From the NCBI GenBank assembly GCA_033030425.1, contig JAUFSD010000001.1, positions 2,170,001 to 2,234,000 of the forward strand: a stretch of 64,000 nt of DNA, read 5' to 3'. Shown in pieces: positions 48,501 through 59,600 of the stretch. The position numbers were made by a program, and so were the translations under genes. The notes below the pieces were generated by a model. That model searched no databases, was not told the origin of the DNA, and saw nothing but the letters and a program-made list of their open reading frames with translations. The DNA is from Verpa conica (taxonomy: Eukaryota; Ascomycota; Pezizomycetes; Pezizales; Morchellaceae). Position 1 is the stretch's first letter. Every line of letters starts with the position of its first letter.

Positions 48501-50751
48501 TATTACTATGGCCTCCATCTAGATTCGCGGCATGCACATCTTTACACGAACTTGGGTAGTTTGCTCAAGGATATTAATCAGCTGAACGCAGCTATAAAGA
48601 TGTATGAGCAAGCCGTAATATGTGATCCTAAATTCGACATTGCTCTTGCAAATCTGGCAAATGCGGTAAAGGATCAAGGGCGGATCGGAGATGCTATCGA
48701 CTATTACCGTCGAGCTGTTCAAGTTAATCCAGATTTTGCGGAAGCAGTGTGTGGTTTGGCGAACGCTCTCAATAGTGTCTGTGATTGGAAAGGAAGGGGT
48801 GGCATCGTTAGGGATAGCGGGAATAGGGACAGATGGCACGTTGATGATGAAAAACGCCTAGTTGACTCTAGGGGCAACGGTACTGTGAGCAGTGGTTGGA
48901 TGAAGAGAGTAGTAAAAATCGTGGAGAAACAACTCAAAGATGGCGAAAGTTGGGGTAAAGGTGTGGTTGCTGGGGATGTGGTGGAGCTTTTCCTTAGGGA
49001 GCTCGAAAGGGCAGACGGGTCACGCTGGTCAGAAGACAGGAGGACTGCTCTGAGAAAAACTGTCGAGGGTTGGGCAGGAAAGCCATTTGAGGGAGCAAAG
49101 GTTATTCGTATGATTGAGCGGGCGTCTCGAAAAACAGTGTGGAGATGGTATCAAGAGAAGTATATACAGAGACTTGATAAGTCTAAGAGGGAGTATCCTA
49201 GGCCTACAGTTCCTGCAAGCCTGACAACTCCGAGTGCCCCAACGGTTTTGCCATTTCATACTTTCACTTGCCCGTTATCAGCGAAGCAAGTTCGTCAGAT
49301 ATCTCAACGGAACGGGCTGCGTATATCATGTTCCACACTCCGGGCACCATGGCTTCCCGCTCATGTTTACCCTCCTCCAGCACCTCCTACGCCTTATCTC
49401 AAAATTGGTTACGTATCCTCAGACTTCAACAACCATCCATTGGCGCACCTCATGCAGTCTGTTTTTGGGTTACATGATCCATCTAGGGTAAAAGCCTACT
49501 GCTATGCTACTACTGCTAGCGACAACTCGGAACACCGAAAACAAATAGAAAGAGAAGCGCCAGTATTTTACGATGCCCATACTTGGGGGCCTGATCGCTT
49601 GGTTCGACAGATTGTTGAAGATGGTATTCACATATTGATCAACCTTAATGGTTTTACTCGTGGTGCCCGTAACGAGGTTTTTGCAGCGAGGCCTGCACCG
49701 ATTCAAATGAGTTTTATGGGCTTTGCTGGCACGCTTGGCGCTGATTGGTGTGATTACATCTATGCTGATTCTACCGCTGTTCCTGCTAGAACTCTAAGGC
49801 CATCGAGGCGAAACGTTGAGCTTGAGGATGATGGGCATGAAGGTGCGAGTGATGATAACGAGGATTGGGTTTATTCTGAGAATATTGTTTTTGCAAAGTA
49901 CACATTCTTCTGTTGTGACCATAGGCAGAGTGCGCCGGACTCGAAATCAAGACAGTTGACCTGGGGGGAAGAGCAAGCAAGGAGGTGGGCAAAGAGGAAA
50001 GAACTGTTCCCGCAGCTGGCTCCTGACGCCGTTATTCTTGGGAATTTTAACCAACTGTATAAGGCATGTTCCTAACCCCTTTTATAAAGACGTAAAATCT
50101 AATAATCTATAGATCGAGCCTACAACTTTTAGGACGTGGCTCCGCATCCTTGCACGTGTTCCAAAATCAGTCTTATGGCTTCTCCGTTTCCCAGATCTTG
50201 GCGAGACAAATCTCAGGGCCCTGGCTAAGGAATGGGCCGGTGAAGAGGTTACTTCACGTATCATATTCACTGATGTTGCACCCAAGCTCCAACACATCTC
50301 ACGAGCCCAGGTATGCGATGTGTTTCTCGATACACCTGAATGCAATGCCCATACCACTGCGGCGGATGTCCTCTGGTCTGGAACACCACTTCTAACATTC
50401 CCTCGGCACCAATACAAAATGTGTTCTCGAATAGCAGCCAGTATTCTCCGAGCAGCAGTCCCACAAACGGTAGAGGGAAAGACGACCGCCAACAGCTTGA
50501 TAGTCGCAAGTGAGGAAGAATATGAAGATCGTGCGGTTGAGCTGGCGGGTGGTTTGGTTTATGGGGATGAGGGGCGGGGAGTTGGGGAGTTGAACGATGT
50601 TAGAAAAGTCCTGTTTGAGCACAGGTGGAAGAGCGCACTGTTTGATACAAGGCGCTGGGTAAGTGATTTAGAAGATGCGTATGAAGAGGCATGGAGAAAG
50701 TGGGTTAATGCAGAGGGTGGAGATATCTATTTGGACGATCTTAGGAGATAG
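45533..50751 (+). CDS. O-GlcNAc transferase-like protein (TPR repeats + GT41 glycosyltransferase)
   Basis: Protein O-linked N-acetylglucosaminyltransferase of the OGT/SPINDLY class, acting on nuclear and cytosolic Ser/Thr. Exons 45533-47320, 47380-47441, 47498-50063 and 50113-50751 give 1684 residues. Residues 1 to about 570 are low-complexity, rich in Gln, Ser and Pro. TPR-like helices begin at about 600 (LSNLAATLLSLGRREEAERY) and include AHLYTNLGSLLKDINQLNAA and DIALANLANAVKDQGRIGDA. The GT41 domain starts with KIGYVSSDFNNHP near 1252 (catalytic-type His about 1263), followed by INLNGFTRGARNE, APIQMSFMGFAGT, NFNQLYKIEPTTF and the nucleotide-sugar block CNAHTTAADVLWSGTP. An acidic insert (ELEDDGHEGASDDNEDW) interrupts the catalytic region. 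Intron 3 (50064-50112) uses a GC donor, because only phase 0 gives LYKIEPT. Human OGT aligns well by eye; donor sugar (GlcNAc or fucose) is not decided. Confidence 0.94.
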
Positions 50752-51488
50752 TGAAGAGAAATAAAAAAGTCCAACGAGGGGAGGAGGATAATGGTTCCAT
50801 GTTGTGCAAATGTGTGTGGATAATTTTGTGGGGTTCGGGGGTCTTTTTGTTTATTATTGGCTTTTTGGTTTTTGGTTCTGGCGAACAATTTCTTGATCGG
50901 TATTTTGTTTTTTCAAAGAATTTTTCTCGGTCCGGTTTCATTTTAATGATGTCTATGATTTTTATATATCCTTTGGAGATTTTTTAGGGGTGGAGAGGGT
51001 ATTTCTTTTTTGGATAATGGTTTTCCTATTTTGTGGGGCGATAAACGGGTTGAAGTTGAGACCAATACCCTTAGATGACTTTTTTTTTCTGTTGTCTCTT
51101 ATTTTGGGACACTTTACCTGAGATCGGTGATAGAACGGGGGTATATTCCGTGTAGAGTTCTTTTATGTAACACTGGGTGTATCTTTTCATATTTTGTAAG
51201 ATTGTTCCAGATACCAGTCATGTAGTAGGAATTTGAGAGCTTGCTTGTCGTTGGAGGCTTGAGGAGTCGACAATGGCTACATTGATTCACCGTATATTGA
51301 GGCATTTGAGATTCAAAGTATATGTAGCAAGGGTGAAGTTCTTATTAACAGCAACGCAGTGCATATTCTTTCTAACCAAGAACGGAAATAATTATACTAC
51401 ATTTTTACAGTAGAATTACACGCAACTAAATATACTCTAGAGAAACAAAGCCTGGAAAAAAGGCATTGTCGCCCACCCCCTACCTAAC
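50752..51488. other. Intergenic between convergent OGT and ureidoglycolate lyase
   Basis: 3' flanks of two convergent genes. T-rich on the + strand after 50840. No additional gene seen. Confidence 0.5.
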
Positions 51489-52133
51489 TTAGAACTTTGC
51501 CTTTGCCCACAGCCCATTCTCACCATTCCCCATGGCCAAGACCTGGACCCCGATCCCATCGCCACCTATCAGCACCTCCTGCGTGTCCTCGCCCTCAACA
51601 TCATTCTCGTGGACAAGCACCACAAACTCAATTGCCCGCTCTCCAAGCGCTACCATCGGTGCGTGCCAGGTCCCAGCAGCATATGTAACGCCTTGTGACC
51701 CGCTACAGACAAAGGCTTTTAGGTTCTGCAAATCCGGAGGGTTCCCCTGGGTAGGGAGTGTAGGCGCTACTATCACTAGATAACGAGAAAACATTTTATT
51801 CTCAGGGTCAGGGTCGAGTCCGAGTGGGATGAATGATTGGGAAGTGAAGGGGTGACGCTCGAGGATCTTGCATTGGAAGACGCTCTTGTTGGGACCTGTC
51901 AGAGCACGGGGAGCACAGACGAAGATGTTGATGTTGAAAGATGCGGGGGTGCCGCTTGGGGGTGGCGAAGAGGTGAAGGGGGAGACCTTGAGGTGTTTTT
52001 GGGCGGTGCCTTGGTTTACTGTTGTGGCTGCTGTGGCCCGTGGGCGCTGGATCACGCTGCCGAATGGAGAGAAGGACAAGAGGGTGAGAGGCACTGCATT
52101 GATTATTGGGGGGGTTGTGAGCTTGGAGGACAT
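51489..52133 (-). CDS. DAL3: Ureidoglycolate lyase (allantoin degradation)
   Basis: Releases urea from ureidoglycolate, the last step of the allantoin/purine nitrogen pathway, producing glyoxylate. The single-exon frame gives 214 residues if translation starts at MSSKLTTPPI (52133), a length typical of fungal Dal3. The family shows in AFSPFGSVI-like LSFSPFGSVI, the block FNINIFVCAPRAL, HPFTSQSFIPLG, YLVIVAPTLP, and the signature TWHAPMVALGERAIEFVVL with a trailing EDTQEV. The open frame continues upstream of this Met for about 70 codons of Thr/Ser/Cys-rich sequence that does not resemble the family, so the internal Met was chosen. Two GATAAG motifs (52195-52200 and 52524-52529) lie in the upstream region and fit nitrogen control by GATA factors (AreA/Gln3 type), known for this pathway. 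Confidence 0.92.
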   Translation of the reverse strand: MSSKLTTPPIINAVPLTLLSFSPFGSVIQRPRATAATTVNQGTAQKHLKVSPFTSSPPPSGTPASFNINIFVCAPRALTGPNKSVFQCKILERHPFTSQSFIPLGLDPDPENKMFSRYLVIVAPTLPTQGNPPDLQNLKAFVCSGSQGVTYAAGTWHAPMVALGERAIEFVVLVHENDVEGEDTQEVLIGGDGIGVQVLAMGNGENGLWAKAKF

Positions 52134-52983
52134 GACTGCGGGCTGTGGTTGTTTGTGAGAGGTTGTGGTTGTAGCTTGCAAGGTGGAGGGTCGAGATAAG
52201 CTTAGGAGGGCTGTCACGTCACAGCTTGGCGTGTTCCTGGTGGAGCCACGTGATGTTTGTAGGGTAATGGTCCGATGGATACAGGCACAGCGTGGAGGGC
52301 GAGTACAGTACAGCGGTATACATAGTACAGTACATGTAGAGTACATGCATGCACTCTACATGTCTTCTATAGTACATGTCCTCTCATGTATCGTGTACAT
52401 ACACGTATGAATATGTACCCTCCAACCACTTGTGTGGTCTATAGGGTAAGGTACTTGAAACAAAAGACTCAAAGCTCTCTGGTGGACCCGTTGATTGTTC
52501 CACTTGCGTAATTGTCGCGAGACGATAAGAGGTCTTGGTGTTTACGCGCAAATAACGGTAGCTGTACCAGGGGCTTGTCAACTTCCAAGACTTGATTCAT
52601 TTCCATTAACGGTGGATCATGCAGGTTTCGAGGGTATCACACTTCACACTGCGTCACCAACGCCCAATGCCATCACTATCACGGGGTAGAGGGGAATCCA
52701 TACTCACTGCTTGTTTGCCACGAAGAGAAAAAAAATGCCTGTAAACCATTCAGCTGTGTGCAAGGTCCACGATCCAATACCTGCGAGCATGGGTTGCATA
52801 ATGCGTGTTGTGAGACTTGGTCCACTGTTTGTACTTTACCGGCGACCTCCCACCTCCCACCTCCCACTCTTTCCCTTCTTGCTTTCCTCCTCCCCCCCCT
52901 CTGTCCTTCGTCAATAGTGTAGGTTGGGCTTGTGAGAGGAAAACTCGACTCCCAGTTCCTGTACTGTCAAAGGAATCAACAAA
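52134..52983. promoter_or_regulatory. Divergent promoter of DAL3 and YVC1 with GATAAG sites and TACATG repeats
   Basis: Contains GATAAG at 52195-52200 and 52524-52529 (candidate nitrogen GATA sites for DAL3), a cluster of TACATG motifs (52325-52400) that includes a 32-bp near-perfect palindrome, and on the YVC1 side a C/T-rich tract with three CACCTCC units (52846-52868). Sites are called by motif only. Confidence 0.5.
52332..52363. repeat. 32-bp near-perfect palindrome
   Basis: ACATGTAGAGT, ACATGCATGC, ACTCTACATGT: the 32 nt equal their reverse complement except for one mismatched pair (A at 52343, C at 52352). It is embedded in additional TACATG copies on both sides. Confidence 0.85.
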
Positions 52984-55220
52984 ATGGTTTCCTTCCGTCA
53001 TTTCTTTGGTGGTGAGAGTGGGCATAGCAGCCGTGACACTGCTCACGATATTCGCGAGCGATTACTGCCTAGTCATAACAGTGAGCATGTTCATGTATCC
53101 ATTCCAGCAAAAAGGTATGGTCGCTTCCACCTGACTTAGTGGAGTAAAGGGCTAATTGGAGAAATTATAGGGTCACCAAGGTTGCGTTGAGATTGAAGCA
53201 CCTGTAAGCTCTCATTTCCACTATTTGTCTATTGTCTAGCACTAACATATCTCCAGCATTGAAGTCGCGGTGCCCTTTGAGCTCAAAGAATCCCAAATCA
53301 CCCGTCCGCATTCCGACATAATCACCAGAGACGTCGTCATTCTTGCATCGCAAGCAGGCGGAGATGAAGATCGTGCATGCATCATCTACTGTCTCCTCGT
53401 CTGCCTCCGCTGGTTCAAGCGACAGGCGAAGCTCGAATTGTACGATGCGGACCTCAACCTCCTGCGTGCAGAAGCATGCCAGGTTATTGCCAAGCGCATC
53501 ATCGAGGACTGTGAAGACCAGGACTTCCTTTTCCAGGAAGTACTATTGCAAAGGTTCAGTATTCTCAGGAACGGGGAGGAGAGCCATCCAAGCAATGCGG
53601 TGGAACGTGCGGTCGATTTGCATGCGACGAGAATTATTGGGTCGAGTGGGTATCAGAAGTGCATAGGGTATCTTTGGAAAGGATGGCTCGCGCAAGATCT
53701 AAACGACCCGACACACTTCTGCGGGTATAAGAACGTTGCGAACAAGTCCTTTTGGGTCCACTTTGACCATGACCGTATCCGTGCCCCGAAGTTTCAGAAT
53801 GCGTTCCAGGTCTTAATCTCGTTCATCTATCTTGCACTGTACACTGTGGCCATCAATTCTGTCAACCAGGATGGCGACCTCGATGTCGTCGAGGGGCTCC
53901 TTTATGTCTTTACCATGTCTTTTATTGCCGATGAGTTTACTAAGTTCTGGAAAGTTGGAAGGTTTTACCTTAGCTTCTGGAACACATTCAACCTGACTCT
54001 GTATGGAGCACTTGGGGTTTCGTTTGTTCTCCGGATGTTAGCATTGACCAAGCCACTGGGTGAAGATAGAGACAATTGGAATGTGATGTCGTATAACTGG
54101 CTTGCATTTGTGGCTCCAATGTTTTGGGCACGTATGTTACTCTATCTGGACACTATACAGTTCTTTGGGGCTATGCTGGTTGTGCTTAAAGTTATGATGA
54201 TGGAGAGTTTGATGTATGTCCGCCTCCCCTACTTCTCTCTTGCACTTACTAACATGATAGTATAGTTTCTTTGCTCTCCTTATCGTCATTATTATTGGAT
54301 TCTTGCAAGGCTTTGTAGGTCTAGATGCTGCTGCAGACAGTAAAGTGGATACATCATTTTTTATCCTGGAATCCATGGTCAAAGCTATCCTACAGAGCCC
54401 TGAATTTGATGGGTTCGACAACTTTGGACGTCTGTGGCCCTTTTAATTGTGATGTCGTTTTCAAAGCTGACCTAAGCATTTTAGATCCTTTTGGGATTAT
54501 ACTTTACTACTTGTTTACATTTGTGGTTATGGTTATCCTCTTGAATATCCTCATTGCTTTGTATAACCAGGCGTACACCGATATTACCGAGAATGCTGTC
54601 GATGAGTACCTTGCACTTGTAACCTCCCTTCTTACCCCCCCTCTCTAACTAAATACTAACTAAATCCCTAGTTTGCCGCAAAAACCCTTCAATTTGTCCG
54701 TGCCCCTGATGAAAACGTTTTCCTTCCCCCATTCAACCTCATCGAGATCTTCGGCCTTATCATCCCGTTCGAATGGTGGTTGTCTAAATCAGCCTATATG
54801 AAAATCAATGATTGGGTGATGATGATCATCTACTCTCCATTCATGCTGATCATTGCTGTCATTGAAACACGTGAGGCCCGCCATGTCTCTGGCAATCGTG
54901 CGCGTGGAGAGGCAGATGATGAAGCGGTCGAGGAATGGGAAGAGATGCAGGGTGAGATTGATGTGTTGGGTGATGGGTGGGGTGATAGAGTCATAGAGAC
55001 AATTCCGAATGTGGAGGAGGAGGAGACGACGGCGGTCAAACTGAGGGACTTGAAGATGCAGTTGGATGAGTTGACTGCGTTTATTAGAACAGCGGCAGCG
55101 GCAGCGGCGACTGATAGTGATGTAGGGAGCGATTTGGATTATGCTCGTGATGAGGGGGGCTATGCACATGATGAGGGAGAGTATGCACATGATGAGGGAG
55201 AGGAGAGTGGTGGTGGTTAG
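52984..55220 (+). CDS. YVC1: TRP-type vacuolar cation channel (Yvc1/TRPY family)
   Basis: Calcium-permeable, mechanosensitive channel of the vacuole that releases Ca2+ on osmotic shock. Exons 52984-53114, 53171-53203, 53257-54213, 54266-54429, 54485-54618 and 54672-55220 give 655 residues (yeast Yvc1 is 675). Soluble N-terminal domain with helical segments (ELYDADLNLLRAEACQVIAK), then hydrophobic segments from about 250: FQVLISFIYLALYTVAI, GLLYVFTMSFIADEF, FNLTLYGALGVSFVL, FWARMLLYLDTIQFFGAML, FFALLIVIIIGF, then the pore/last helix block PFGIILYYLFTFVVMVILLN with ILIALYNQAY, which closely matches Yvc1. The C-terminus is acidic (EEWEEMQGEIDVLGDG), with an Ala run and a GlyTyr-Ala-His-Asp-Glu tandem. 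The acidic clusters fit the Ca2+-sensing tail described for Yvc1. Confidence 0.93.
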
Positions 55221-56683
55221 TTGCGCCTGTTGGTTTCTGTAATGATAGGAATGATGCCTAGGGAAATAAATTTTAGTATTGGTCTCCTATGGAATAGTAT
55301 GTTTTGGGGTGGGTATAAAACTTTATACGGCTCATAAGGAAACAGCACAGGCTATATTTTTCTCTCCATAGAGTATCACCCGTAGTTATGCTATATGGCT
55401 TGTTTCACAACAGATTATATTTTGTTTAGATCCTCACGCATCTCCCCAACCTGTGATATAAAAATCAGTTATATCATAAATCCAGAGATATCCAGATTCA
55501 AGTTTTTTCTTCCCTGTTTGAATAAGATCTCGAGTATACCATGAATCTTCAGCTAGGCCGCATCCCTGAAACACCCCTAGTACTCACTCTTCTCGTAGGG
55601 GATTGATACTACTAGCTACTGGATGAATAAATGAAGTAATCATAAATACGGGGACACACTACCTTAGATATGGTAGTTCTAGCGGTAGGCTTTTTTGTTT
55701 CGATAGGAATTTCCTCTATAGGACTTTCCGTACATTATTTAATATCTCTGGGTATAAAAGTTGATATCAGGAAGCTCATGGCCCATGTTTCTCGCCAATG
55801 CTGATATCCCTAACTAAGCGCCTTCCTAGCGCTAGCCCACACCCTATTACTGATAAGATAAGGTGAGAGGAGAGGGGCTAAAAAGCTTGGGATAACACTA
55901 GGGTTCTATCTAGGGATTTTGTTGGTCTTCTTTAAAAGCCGTATGTTTATCCCCAATACTTGCGTATTGAGGATTCAACTATCAAGGTTTAGGCTGGAAA
56001 TTCTCTACCCCTAGAAGCGATATAAACAGGATGAGATTTAAATTAGTGAAGGGTCCATATGTATGTACTAAATATTGCCCTCTATTGAAACTATAATAGC
56101 TCTAGCACTCGTGGTAACGGCATAAAACATTTATGCTAACCAGAACTGAATTTAAGGAAACGTCTATCTTAGTGGTAGCAGGGAAGCACTCGCCTGAAGC
56201 AATTCAGGGGGTGAATCACAAGGGTATTGTCTGGGGACAAAAATAACCGACACCCACAACCTATGAGTTCAAGTAACTTTTACACAATGTTACTATAAGA
56301 CTACTCTTTAATTGGAACCACAATCCTAAAGAACTTTTTAAAAACCCTGGAGTGTTCACAGAGTACTCCAGCTGGTACTTAGGCCTATTCACTATATACG
56401 TTGCCTACCCGGGAGTCTTTGTTTTAACGGCCGTTATGCCAATCAGTTTAGGGTGTCGGTTATTTTGTCCCTGACGATACCAGTGGGGGCCGTTTTATAT
56501 CAATGTTTCAATTTCACCCTGGTATGATATGGGGCTATAATATGCCAATTTATGTAGCAATAACCCTGCTAGTAATAGGGTCATTCAACAACGACATGAC
56601 AGCGACTGGCCGAGCATTTTCTTACGAGAACCCCCAAATAATCTACAAGAATCTTTTAGCAACAGGTTACCCCGCAGAGAGAT
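55221..56683. other. AT-rich intergenic with a small TIR element
   Basis: 3' flank of YVC1 followed by AT-rich sequence without genes. A short TIR/TA element lies at 56225-56479. The ORF at 56503-56709 overlaps the kinase gene start in another frame and shows no family resemblance. Confidence 0.5.
56225..56479. mobile_element. MITE-like element with terminal inverted repeats and TA duplication
   Basis: About 251 bp bounded by TA dinucleotides (56225-56226 and 56478-56479). Left end TTGTCTGGGGACAAAAATAA then CCGACACCC; right end, read inward, TCGTCAGGGACAAAATAACC then GACACCC: about 27 bp aligned with two 1-nt indels and two mismatches. TA duplication, short length and no ORF fit a non-autonomous Tc1/mariner- or pogo-type MITE. 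It ends about 205 bp before the kinase-ankyrin start. Confidence 0.75.
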
Positions 56684-59600
56684 ATGCAAACTTCACTCAG
56701 CCGCTTTAATCAATATAAACTCTCTACGCAGTTTGGTGATGGCCACCACGAGCATACGATTGACGCAGAGCCTGTAGCAAGGACTGAAAAATGGAGCAGG
56801 GGCAAGATCCTTGGTAGGGGAGGATTTGGAACAGTGTGGTTGGAAGAGGATGAGGGAGGCATGTTCAGAGCAGTGAAGCAGGTATCAAAAGCACAAATAT
56901 CGATGAACTATAGGGAGCTGCTAGCTCTAACGAAGCTACAAGAGGTAAATGATCCATCCTAGAGTCCCAAGGATTAACAGCATTAACGATCTATATTCAG
57001 TATCCCCAATACTTTGTACAGTTCTTTGGGTGGTTTGAGGATGAAGAGAATTTATATTTTGCTATGGAGTACATCGAGTGCGGGGATTTGGGAAGCCTTA
57101 TTATCGAAGAGGACATCAAGGAAGACCAAACGAGGACTATTACAAAACAGCTACTTGAGGGTTTAGGGGTCATGCACAAGAATAACTTCTGCCACCGTGA
57201 CCTAAAGCCACAGGTTAGAATCTCTATGTTTAAACAGAACCCGGAATATATACTTATAGGAGCACTGTAGAATGTCCTTATCGTCAAATGGCTACCTCTT
57301 ATGGTTAAGATCACAGACTTCGGGATTTCAAAGCAGCTTGAAGACGATACAGTGTTAAGGACAATGGCAGGTAGCCCCTGTTATACTGCACCAGAGATCC
57401 TAGGGTTCCTGTCTTCTGAGACTTCAGTATACACCACTGCTGTCGACATATGGTCACTAGGATGTCTAGTATATGCCATGATGACCAAGGAACCACCATT
57501 TTCAGCCACTGGACCTGGCGCACCGAAGCTTCTGAGCTATATCCAAGCCCGAACCTCGTTCCCAAGAACGATGCTGATAGAGAGGAAGATTACTTCAGAA
57601 GCAATCAAGTTTATTGCCAGCCTAATGATGCCACACCCCCAAAATAGGCCTACGGCAGAGAAGGCACTCGAAAGCCCGTGGTTCGATGCTGTTGAGGGCT
57701 CAGTGGAAGACACTTATTGGACAAAGCTTACTGAGGAGTCTCGAGCGAACTTTGGTTTCAACTTCAAGTGGAACACGACCGGTTAGTTTCCAATAACATG
57801 TGTGCGGCAAGGGTCCGGTTCAAACTAATTTATTTCTTTGCCGGAATAGATTTTGACACAAAAACAATGATACATGATTGTGTTACCCCACACTGCGCAA
57901 TCAGTCATAGCAACTTGGGCGCCCTGGTACGGCTATTCCATAATGAAAAGCGAGTGAGCGTGAATGCGAGGCAAACCGGTAATACAACGCTGCTACATAT
58001 GGCTGCTAGTGGTGGTAATTTTGAGATAATGAAGTTTCTCTTGTGGAAAGGAGCAGATGTCACAGCCACAGATGGGAACGAGAAAACGGCGTTACACATA
58101 GCGGCTATCGGAGGCCACAAAACGGCTGTGAAATTGCTGATGAAAAGTGGAGCGGATATCATGGCAACTGATTGCTACGGATCCACAGTACTACGCATAG
58201 CGATCGAGAAGAATCATGTTTCTTTAGTCGAGTTCCTGCTAGAGAAGAGAGCGGATATCGAATCGGCACTCTGTAGCCCGGATACATACGCAGCACTACA
58301 TAAAGCTGTTGAAAGTGGGCACGAGGGTATTGTCAAATTATTTCTATTGGAGGACGGAGAAAGTTTTCTTTCTAGTACAGATAAGGATGGATACACAGTC
58401 CTGCACCTAGCAGCTAGGGGGGGGAGTGAAGGTATTTTAGAGCTGCTGCTAGAGAGCGGAGTGGAAACCACAGTGAGAAACAAGGATGGAGACACAGCAC
58501 TACATATTGCCGTCAGTCAAGGGCATGAAAACGTTGTGAAGTTATTACTAAAGAACGGGGTGGACATCACAACGAAAGACAAATATAGGAATACAGCACT
58601 ACAGATCGCAGCTCGACAAGGACATAAGGATATTGTAAAGTTGCTACTAGAGAGTGAGACAGACACAACGACAAAGTATATGCTTGGAGATAGAAACACA
58701 GCACTACGCATTGCGGCCAGCCAAGGGCATATGGAGATTTTGGAGTTGCTACTGGAGAATGGAGCGAGCATCACGGCGAAAGATGCCCTCGGCAATGGAA
58801 ACACAGCACTACACGTAGCGGCTAACCAAGGGAATGGGGAGCTTGTGAAAGTACTGCTGAAGAACGGGGCAGAACCAGCAGCGAAAAATAGCGACGGGGA
58901 TACAGCACTACACATCGCAGCCAACCAAAAGCATACGGAGATTGTGAAATTGCTTCTAGAGAATGGGGCAGGCGTCACAGCAAAAGATATATTCGGGGGT
59001 GGAAACACAGTACTACACGTTGCAGCTAGTCAAGGTCGTGAGGAGTTCGTAAAAGTACTCCTAGAGAATGGAGCCGATATCACAGCAAAAAACAGTGACG
59101 GAAATACGGCACTACACATTGCGGCTAGGAAAGGATATTCGGAGGTTATAAAAGTATTGTTAGAGAGCGGGGCAGAGGCAACAGCGAAAAACAGAGATAA
59201 AAGCACTTCGTTACACATAGCGGCTAGTCAAGGCCACAAGGAGATTGTAGAGTTGTTGCTAGAGAATGGTGCAGATATCACAGCAAAAGAGAGAAACGGA
59301 GACACAGCATTGCATATCGCAGCAATTCAAGGTCGTGAAGATGTCGTAGAAGTGCTGTTAGAGAGTGGAGATGACCCTATGACGAAAGGCAGAGATAGGA
59401 ACACAGCACTACATATTACGGCTAGTCAGGGGCATAGGGGGCTTGTGACGTTACTGTTAGGGAACAGTACAGATATCACGATGAAAGACAAAGATAGAAA
59501 TGCAGCACTTCACACCGCGGCTAGGAAAGGGCACAAAAGACTTGTGAATCTATTGCTGGAGAATGGAGCAGACATTACAGCAAAAGACGGAGACGGGAAC

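Noticed and set aside
58517..59008. Minus-strand ORFs across the ankyrin array, such as this one
   Set aside because: Periodic antisense shadows of the 99-bp repeat; sense strand is clearly coding.
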